Position numbers and translations under genes: made by a program. This document shows, one piece after another, positions 58,114 through 64,000 of a DNA stretch of 64,000 nucleotides (position 1 is the stretch's first letter; each line of letters opens with the position of its first letter). A model generated the notes under the pieces. It was not told the DNA's origin. It searched no databases and saw only the letters and a list, made by a program, of their open reading frames with translations. Location: positions 7,309,447-7,373,446 of the forward strand of contig NZ_CP011492.1 of NCBI RefSeq assembly GCF_001011035.1, in the 5' to 3' direction. This stretch comes from Streptomyces sp. CNQ-509 (lineage in GTDB: Bacteria; Actinomycetota; Actinomycetes; Streptomycetales; Streptomycetaceae).

Positions 58114-59229
58114 TCACTCGTCGGCGAAGATCCTGACCACGATCTCGCCGTCCGCGGTGGCGTAACCCCGGTACATGCCCGAGGTGTTGAAGGTGAACGC
58201 GAGGTTCTTGCGGGAGTCCAGCGCGATCACCCCGCCGGTGTCGTCGCCGCCCAGCGCCTCCGTCCTGTCGATCGCCGCCCCGGCCGCCCTGGACACCGAC
58301 CGGCCCAGGTACTCGACCTGCGCCGAGATGGTGTGCGTCACGGCCTCGCGGATGAACAGCTCGCCGGTGCCGGTCGCGGACGCCGCGATGTTGCCGTTCT
58401 TCGCGTACGTGCCCGCGCCGACGATCGGCGAGTCGCCGACGCGGCCGACGGGCTTGTTCGTGAGCCCGCCCGTCGACGTGCCGGCGGCCAGGTCGCCATT
58501 GCCGTCGATGCCGACGGCGCCGACCGTGCCGGTCTCGCCGAAGTCGAAGTCCGACTCGCCCTTCTTGGCGGCCATCAGGGACTCCCAGCGCCGCTCGGTG
58601 AAGAAGTAGTCCTGGGTCACCAGGTCCATGCCGCGGTGCTGCGCGAAGCGTTCCGCGCCCTCGCCGCTCATCAGCACGTGCCGGGAGTTCTCCATCATCT
58701 CCCGCGCCAGCGAGATCGGGTTCTTGATGTGGGTCACCCCGGTGACCGCGCCGGTGTCGAGGGTGGCGCCGTCCATGATCGCGGCGTCCAGCTCGTTCTC
58801 CGCGTCGGTGGTGAACACCGCGCCCTTTCCGGCGTTGAACAGCGGCGAGTCCTCCAGCACGTTGATCGCAGCCTCGACGGCCGCGACGCTGGACTCGCCG
58901 TCCGCCAGCGCCCGTTGCCCGGTGCGGACGGCCTCGGAGAGCTTGGCGCGGTACTCCCGCTCCAGCTCGGGGGTCATGTCCTCGCGCCTGAGCGTGCCGG
59001 CGCCGCCGTGGATGGCGAAGACGACGTCGCGCGCCGTCTCGCTGGTGTTGGGGTCGCCCGGCTCCTTCTGGTCCTGGGCGGTGCGGGTACCGGCCGCGGC
59101 GGCCGGTGCCCGGTCGGCCGCCGCGCCCTGCTGTGGCGCGGCGGCCGCCCCGAGGGCGGTGACCGGGGTGATCACGACCGCCGCGGCAAGCAGCGCGGTG
59201 CGCGCGAGCGTCGATGTCCTGCGAAACAT
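58114..59229 (-). CDS. secreted isoaspartyl peptidase/L-asparaginase (Ntn hydrolase)
   Basis: A 371-residue plant-type asparaginase of the Ntn-hydrolase superfamily. A signal peptide (MFRRTSTLARTALLAAAVV) precedes VFAIHGGAGTLRREDM, and the autoproteolysis site with the nucleophile is Thr235 in GETGTVGAVGIDGNGD, with GTSTGG downstream. It splits itself into two subunits and hydrolyses isoaspartyl dipeptides or asparagine. Secretion is unusual compared with the mostly cytoplasmic family. ATG 59229 follows GAGAGGAGC. Confidence 0.9.
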   Translation of the reverse strand: MFRRTSTLARTALLAAAVVITPVTALGAAAAPQQGAAADRAPAAAAGTRTAQDQKEPGDPNTSETARDVVFAIHGGAGTLRREDMTPELEREYRAKLSEAVRTGQRALADGESSVAAVEAAINVLEDSPLFNAGKGAVFTTDAENELDAAIMDGATLDTGAVTGVTHIKNPISLAREMMENSRHVLMSGEGAERFAQHRGMDLVTQDYFFTERRWESLMAAKKGESDFDFGETGTVGAVGIDGNGDLAAGTSTGGLTNKPVGRVGDSPIVGAGTYAKNGNIAASATGTGELFIREAVTHTISAQVEYLGRSVSRAAGAAIDRTEALGGDDTGGVIALDSRKNLAFTFNTSGMYRGYATADGEIVVRIFADE

Positions 59230-59358
59230 GAGCCGCTCCTCTCGCTGGTGCACACTCCTGGCGGCCGGGCACACCGCCCGGCCGCCGGGGGCGATCATGG
59301 CGCCGTACGGGCCGGCTGCCAAGGCGTCGTACACCACCGATCGGGCGGGGCGGACCTG

Positions 59359-60252
59359 TCAGCGGCGGGTGACGACGACGGCGTTCGCGGTGACGATCAC
59401 GGCGATGGCCGCCCACTCGTACGGGCCCAGCCGCTGCCCGAGCACGGCCGTGCCGACGAGCGCCGCCAGCACCGGGTTGACACTCATGAACGTGCCGAAC
59501 AGCCGGGCCGGGACGCGGCGCAGCGTGAGCAGGTCCGAGAGGAACGGGACGGCGGAGGAGAGCACGCCTGCGGTGACGGCGTAGCCGAGGGCCGCGGGGG
59601 TCGGCGGGCGGTGGGCCAGGACGATCGCGCCCACGGGGACGTACGCGAGGCCGGAGACGGCCGCTGCCGCCGCCGGCCCCTGGACGCCGGGCAGCCGGCG
59701 GCCGACGGTGCGGCCCAGCAGGATGTAGCAGGCCCAGCAGACGGCGGCGAGCAGGGCGAGCGCGATGCCCGCGTAGTCGGCGGCGGGGCGCGGGCGGGTG
59801 AGGACGGCGACGGCCGCGCCCGCGGCCAGCGCGCACGCCAGGTCGGTGCGGCGGCGGGTGGCGGCGAGCGCCACGGCCAGCGGGCCGAGGAACTCCAGCG
59901 TCACCGCGAGGCCGAGCCCGATCCGGCCGATCGCGGTGTACAGCGAGAGGTTCATGACCGCGAACACGGCGGCGAGACCCAGCACCGGCCACCACTGCGC
60001 GCGCGTGAACGTACGCATCCGGGGCCGGCCCACCGCCAGGAGCACGGCACCGGCCACCCACTGCCGGACGGCGACCACCCCGGCCGGGCCGACGACGGGG
60101 AACGCCAGCGCGGCGACGGCGGCGCCGGTCTGGTTCGACAGCCCGCTGCCGAGCATCATCGCGACGCCCGCCGCACGTCCCGCGGTCCTGGCGTCCTCCC
60201 GCGGGCCGGTGTGCGGGAGGACGGCGGCGGGCTGCGGTTCTGCGGTGGTCAT
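59359..60252 (-). CDS. EamA/DMT-family transporter
   Basis: A 297-residue drug/metabolite transporter with ten hydrophobic segments and two EamA repeats (GVVAVRQWVAGAVLLAVGR; GTFMSVNPVLAALVGTAVLGQRLGPYEW). It resembles the RhtA/YedA exporters of amino acids and metabolites. Substrate is unknown. ATG 60252 and ATG 60264 are both possible starts. The divergent LysR gene begins 69 bp away, the classic arrangement for a LysR protein controlling an exporter. Confidence 0.85.
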   Translation of the reverse strand: MTTAEPQPAAVLPHTGPREDARTAGRAAGVAMMLGSGLSNQTGAAVAALAFPVVGPAGVVAVRQWVAGAVLLAVGRPRMRTFTRAQWWPVLGLAAVFAVMNLSLYTAIGRIGLGLAVTLEFLGPLAVALAATRRRTDLACALAAGAAVAVLTRPRPAADYAGIALALLAAVCWACYILLGRTVGRRLPGVQGPAAAAAVSGLAYVPVGAIVLAHRPPTPAALGYAVTAGVLSSAVPFLSDLLTLRRVPARLFGTFMSVNPVLAALVGTAVLGQRLGPYEWAAIAVIVTANAVVVTRR

Positions 60253-60260
60253 GGCACGGA

Positions 60261-60298
60261 GCATGCGCGCCCGGTTCGTATGCGCAAAATGCATGCGC
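60261..60298. promoter_or_regulatory. repeated GYATGCGC motif between EamA and LysR genes
   Basis: GCATGCGC (60261-60268), GTATGCGC (60278-60285) and GCATGCGC (60291-60298) lie in the 69-bp divergent gap. Three copies in 38 bp suggest binding sites for the LysR regulator, though the spacings (17 and 13 bp) are not regular and the motif is also self-complementary in part. Confidence 0.35.
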
Positions 60299-60321
60299 GG
60301 CGCGTTCTATACGCTGAAGTC

Positions 60322-61218
60322 ATGGATCTGGAGCTACGCCACCTGCGCTGCCTTGTCGCCATCGTGGACACCGGCAGCTTCACCGACGCCGCCATCGATC
60401 TCGGTGTTTCCCAGGCCGCGGTCTCCCGCACCCTGCTGGCGCTGGAGCGGATCCTCGGCGTCCGGCTGCTCCACCGCACCAGCCGGAGCGTCACCCCGAC
60501 CACCGCGGGCGTCCAGGTGCTCGCCCGCGCGCGACACCTGCTCGCCGAGGCGGACGACCTCGTCGGCGAGGCCACCACCGGCCACACCCGGCTGCGCATC
60601 GGGCACGCCTGGTCGGCGGCGGGGCGGCACACCGCGGAGTTCCAGCGCCGCTGGGCCGGCCGGCACCCGGACGTGGAGCTGCACCTGATCCGTACCAACT
60701 CGGCCACCGGCGGTCTCGCGGAAGGGCTCTGCGACCTGGCCATCGTGCGGACCGGTGTCGACGAGCGGCGCTACGCCCACGCCGTCGTCGGCCACGAGCG
60801 CCGCTACTGCGCGATGGCCGCCGACGACCCCTTCGCCCGCCGCCGCAGCCTGCTGCTCGCCGACATCCGCGACCGCACCGTCCTGGTGGACCGCCGCACC
60901 GGCACCACCACCGCCGAGATGTGGCCGGAGGCGGACCGGCCGGCGGTGGAGCACACCCGGGACGTCGACGACTGGCTCGCGGACATCGCCACCGGCCGCC
61001 GCGTCGGCCTCACCCCGGAGAGCACCGTGGCGCAGTACCGCCGCGACGGCATCGTCTACCGGCCCGTACGCGACGCGCCGCCGGTCGCCGTCCGGTTCGT
61101 CTGGCGCCGCCACGACCCGCACCCGGCCACGCACGCCGCGGTCGCGCTCCTTCAGGACCTCTACCGCGAGCACGAGGCGCGCCGGGGCAGCAAGGCCCGC
61201 CGGGCGCGGGGGCGTTGA
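60322..61218 (+). CDS. LysR-family transcriptional regulator
   Basis: A 298-residue LysR protein: the N-terminal helix-turn-helix reads LRHLRCLVAIVDTGSFTDAA and LGVSQAAVSRTLLALERILG; the effector domain follows with LRIGHAWSAAGRHT, LCDLAIVRTG, and ATGRRVGLTPESTV. It is divergent from the EamA transporter and probably regulates it. The C-terminus is very basic. Full length. ATG 60322. Confidence 0.9.
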   Translation: MDLELRHLRCLVAIVDTGSFTDAAIDLGVSQAAVSRTLLALERILGVRLLHRTSRSVTPTTAGVQVLARARHLLAEADDLVGEATTGHTRLRIGHAWSAAGRHTAEFQRRWAGRHPDVELHLIRTNSATGGLAEGLCDLAIVRTGVDERRYAHAVVGHERRYCAMAADDPFARRRSLLLADIRDRTVLVDRRTGTTTAEMWPEADRPAVEHTRDVDDWLADIATGRRVGLTPESTVAQYRRDGIVYRPVRDAPPVAVRFVWRRHDPHPATHAAVALLQDLYREHEARRGSKARRARGR

Positions 61219-61342
61219 CACCGGTGGGGTGAGCGCGGAGACGCGGCGGGTGGGCCGATGTGAACACTCGTGCGCCAGGCGCACGCGGCACCTCGTGCCG
61301 GGAACCACGCCGGAGCCGCCCGCCCCCGGGAGGTGCAGCAGC

Positions 61343-61691
61343 CGTGGCCGCCGGACCACCCCTGGCGCAGCGCCGGACATCCGGCGAGATCTCCGCCGCC
61401 CAGCGCGCCACCGCCGTCCGGGACGCCCAGGTGCCCGCGCTCGCCCAGGTGTTCCGCGTGGTGCGCTGGGACCTGCCGGGGCACGGCCGGTCCCCGGCCG
61501 GGCTGCTCGCGGCCGGCGGCACCGTGGCGCACCTCGCCCGCCTCGTCCCCGACCTGGTGGACGCCCTCGGCGAGCTGCCCCGCACCGGCCGCCTCGCGCC
61601 CGTCGAGCGTCCCGAGCCCGTACTGGCCGCCCTGCTCGCCCACTTCGCGCCCGCCGCGTACGACCAGGGCAACTGGTACGGCCCCGGCTGA
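61343..61691 (+). pseudogene. enol-lactonase-like alpha/beta hydrolase, internally deleted remnant
   Basis: The frame from GTG 61343 reads TAVRDAQVPALAQVFRVVRW, then DLPGHGRSPAGLL and VAHLARLVPDLVDALG, which matches the start of 3-oxoadipate enol-lactonase-like hydrolases. It then jumps at LGELPRTGRLAPVERPEPVL to their C-terminal end. The lid, nucleophile GHS region and acid are missing (well over 100 residues), as is the N-terminal oxyanion strand. It cannot be active and is a collapsed pseudogene. Confidence 0.7.
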
Positions 61692-61807
61692 ACCCGGCGC
61701 CGGGCCACCCGTCCCCGGCCGCGACCGCTGTCGTACAGGCGACATGTCGCAAGCCCGGCACGGCAGAGATCGTGACAGCCGGCCCGTCATGACCGAAAGC
61801 TTTCCCC

Positions 61808-64000
61808 GTGCATCTACGACGAGTAAAGCTGCCGGCGCTCGCCACCGCGGGCGCGCTCCTGGTCACGCTGGCGCCATCCGCGACCCACGCAGCCGCCTCA
61901 CCCGGCGGCGTGACGGTCGCGGACCGGGCGGCCGGCCCCTCGCTCAGCTCCGTCACGCTCGTCACCGGCGACCGCGTGCGGCTCGAGCGCTTCCCCGACG
62001 GCCGGCAGGCCGCCACCGTGACGCCACGCGACGGCGCCGAAGGAGGCGGCGGCTTCGAGCAGCTCGAAATCGACGGCGACCTGCACGTCATCCCCACCGA
62101 CGCGGTCCCCTACGTCGGCTCGGGGGCCGTGGACCGCGACCTGTTCAACATCACGGAACTGGTCGAGCAGGGCTACGGCGACGGGCGCAGCAAGCGGATC
62201 CCGCTCATCGTGTCGTACGCGAAGGGCGCCCGCAGCGCCGACGCCGCGGAGCTGCCGGGGGTGAGGACCGGCCCCGCGCTGCCCAGCCTGAACGCCCGCG
62301 CCGTCGAGGCCGGGAAGGACAGGGCCGACCGCCTCTGGGAGGCCGTCGACGACGACCGCGGGAACGCCCGGACGGCAGCCGGGCCGAAGCTCGCCGGCGG
62401 CATCGAGCGCATCTGGCTGGACCGCAAGGTCAGCGCCTCGCTCGACCGCAGCGTGGCGCAGATCGGCGCGCCCGGGGTGTGGCAGGGCGGCCACGACGGC
62501 AAGGGCGTCAAGGTCGCCGTGCTGGACACCGGCGTCGACGCGGAACACCCGGACCTGGCCGGCAAGATCGACGAAGCCCGCAACTTCTCCGACAGCCCCA
62601 CCACCGGCGACGCCTTCGGCCACGGCACGCACGTCGCGGCCACCGTCGCCGGCAGCGGCGCCGGCTCCGGCGGCTCCCGCAAGGGCGTCGCGCCCGGCGC
62701 CCGGCTGCTGGTCGGCAAGGTGCTCGGCGACGACGGCTTCGGCTCCGAGTCCCAGGTGCTCGCCGGCATGGAGTGGGCCGCGGGCGCCGGGGCCGACGTG
62801 GTCAACATGAGCCTCGGCACCGACGGGGCCACCGACGGCACCGACGCGCTGAGCCTCGGCCTCAACCGGCTGACCGCCCAGACCGGCACCCTCTTCGTCG
62901 CCTCGGCCGGCAACAACGGCCCGAGCTCGGCCACCGTCGGCTCGCCCGGCGCCGCCGACGCCGCGCTCACCGTGGGCGCCGTCGACCGCGACGAGTCGCT
63001 GGCCGGCTTCTCCAGCCGCGGCCCGCGCGTCGGCGACCTCGCCGTGAAGCCCGACATCACCGCGCCCGGCGTGGACATCGTCGCCGCCCGCGCGGCCGGC
63101 ACCGCCATGGGCACGCCCGTGGACGACCTCTACACGGCCGCCTCCGGCACCTCCATGGCCGCGCCGCACGTCGCCGGCGCCGCGGCGCTGATCGCGCAGC
63201 GCCACCCCGACTGGACCGCGCAGCAGCTCAAGGACGCGCTGGTCAGCACCGCGCAGCGGCACGACGACCTGACGGTCTACGAACAGGGCGGCGGGCGCGT
63301 GGACGCCGCCCGCGCCGACGCGCAGCAGGTGTACGCCACCGGCACCCTCGGCTTCGGCGGTGTCGACGAGGGCGGCGAGCCGGTGCGGCGCGAGGTCACG
63401 TACACCAACGCCTCCGACGCGCCCGTGACGCTCGGACTCGCCGCTTCGCTGCGGGCCGCGAACGGCGAGCCGGTCCCGGCCGACGCCGTGGGGCTGCCGG
63501 ACGGCGACACCGTCGAGATCGCCGCGGGCGGCACCGCGACCGTCCCGGTCACCCTCGACCCGGCGGGGCTGCGCCCCGGCCGCTACGGCGGGTACGTCAC
63601 CGCCACCGCCGGCGACACCGTCGTGCACACCACGATCGGCGCCGTCCGCGAGGCACCCACGCGCACCGTCACGCTGCGCGGCATCGACCGCTCCGGGCAG
63701 CCCGCCTTCGTCAACCCCGTCACGCTCTTCGGCGAGGACGACCGCTACGACGTCGTCACGTATATCGCGAACGGCAGGACGCTCACCGTCGAGGTGCCGG
63801 AGGGTGAGTACTTCCTGCACGCGGTGGTCTCCGACAAGATCCCGGGTGGCGGCGTCGACAGCCTCATCGTCGACCCGCAGCTCAAGGTCGACGGCGACCT
63901 GGACGTCGTGCTCGACGCCCGCAAGGCCAACGAGGTGAAGATCGAGACGCCGAAGCCGGCGGTGCAGGAAGCCGTCATGAGCTTCTACAGCCACCGCGAG
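61808..64000 (+). CDS. large secreted S8 peptidase, 3' partial
   Basis: The frame runs off the right edge; 731 residues are visible. A signal peptide (MHLRRVKLPALATAGALLVT) is followed by a prodomain (SLSSVTLVTGDRVRLERFPDG to about residue 215) and the subtilase domain with VAVLDTGVD, FGHGTHVAAT, FVASAGNNGP and SGTSMAAPHVAG, so the Asp/His/Ser triad and Asn are complete. After residue 500 come beta-rich repeats (VRREVTYTNASDAPVTLGL, GRYGGYVTATAGD). Such enzymes exceed 1,000 residues. GTG 61808 follows GAAAGC; the ATG at 61789 is in another frame. Confidence 0.88.
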   Translation, partial: MHLRRVKLPALATAGALLVTLAPSATHAAASPGGVTVADRAAGPSLSSVTLVTGDRVRLERFPDGRQAATVTPRDGAEGGGGFEQLEIDGDLHVIPTDAVPYVGSGAVDRDLFNITELVEQGYGDGRSKRIPLIVSYAKGARSADAAELPGVRTGPALPSLNARAVEAGKDRADRLWEAVDDDRGNARTAAGPKLAGGIERIWLDRKVSASLDRSVAQIGAPGVWQGGHDGKGVKVAVLDTGVDAEHPDLAGKIDEARNFSDSPTTGDAFGHGTHVAATVAGSGAGSGGSRKGVAPGARLLVGKVLGDDGFGSESQVLAGMEWAAGAGADVVNMSLGTDGATDGTDALSLGLNRLTAQTGTLFVASAGNNGPSSATVGSPGAADAALTVGAVDRDESLAGFSSRGPRVGDLAVKPDITAPGVDIVAARAAGTAMGTPVDDLYTAASGTSMAAPHVAGAAALIAQRHPDWTAQQLKDALVSTAQRHDDLTVYEQGGGRVDAARADAQQVYATGTLGFGGVDEGGEPVRREVTYTNASDAPVTLGLAASLRAANGEPVPADAVGLPDGDTVEIAAGGTATVPVTLDPAGLRPGRYGGYVTATAGDTVVHTTIGAVREAPTRTVTLRGIDRSGQPAFVNPVTLFGEDDRYDVVTYIANGRTLTVEVPEGEYFLHAVVSDKIPGGGVDSLIVDPQLKVDGDLDVVLDARKANEVKIETPKPAVQEAVMSFYSHRE

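Overview
This is a high-GC (about 73%) actinomycete chromosome segment. Dense short-gap operons, GTG starts, strong G/C third-position bias, GHSxGE-type acyltransferase chemistry, XRE/DUF397 pairs, DUF574-type methyltransferases and a DasR-like chitinase promoter all point to Streptomyces or a close relative. I saw no rRNA, tRNA, CRISPR array, phage or transposase gene. The content is accessory: secondary metabolism, catabolism, sugar uptake, secreted hydrolases and regulators.

Region 1 (1-9094) looks like the end of a polyunsaturated-fatty-acid-type polyketide cluster. It has a glycosyltransferase-like protein (open at the left edge), a fold-type III PLP decarboxylase, a GNAT acetyltransferase, an MFS exporter and a phosphopantetheinyl transferase. 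These are followed by a DUF4188 monooxygenase-like gene on the other strand, a HAD phosphatase, an acyltransferase-ACP fusion and a ketosynthase that stops after its active-site Cys. The ketosynthase loses all of its catalytic-His half, so the cluster appears cut off on the right. A perfect 18-bp hairpin ends it.

Region 2 (9142-17802) is one co-directional catabolic operon: an NMT1/taurine-type ABC importer, a class A flavin monooxygenase, a PF06684 (amino-acid-synthesis family) protein, a class II aldolase, a 3-hydroxyacyl-CoA dehydrogenase, an alpha/beta hydrolase, a PEBP protein and an IclR regulator. A 250-bp inverted-repeat element (MITE-like) sits on the stop codon of the IclR gene.

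Region 3 (18062-30179) holds a TerD protein, a three-gene set (a 16-cysteine protein with no signal peptide, a Tat-exported protein and a MauE-like membrane protein), a luciferase-like monooxygenase, remnants of a chitinase and of a LysR gene, a subtilase, a LacZ-type beta-galactosidase, a GH18 chitinase under a paired dre-like operator, and a Tat-signal protein of unknown role.

Region 4 (30388-35680) is a second NMT1-type ABC importer with a methyltransferase gene embedded in it, then an XRE regulator and its DUF397 partner, separated by a repeat-rich operator candidate.

Region 5 (35705-42317) has two glycerol kinases pointing apart around a GylR-type IclR regulator. One kinase carries a C-terminal hemerythrin-like domain. 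An NhaA antiporter fused to a thioredoxin-like domain follows.

Region 6 (42431-53381) is a divergent carbohydrate locus. A dehydrogenase, a TIM-barrel isomerase and two alpha-glucosidase-type hydrolases run leftward; an ABC sugar importer, a ROK regulator and a Gfo/Idh/MocA oxidoreductase run rightward. Two back-to-back promoters share overlapping -35 boxes.

Region 7 (53484-64000) has an FHA protein, a membrane Ser/Thr kinase with non-canonical catalytic motifs and a second FHA protein, an unknown protein, a secreted isoaspartyl peptidase, an EamA transporter divergent from a LysR gene, a collapsed enol-lactonase-like pseudogene and a large secreted subtilase that runs off the right edge.
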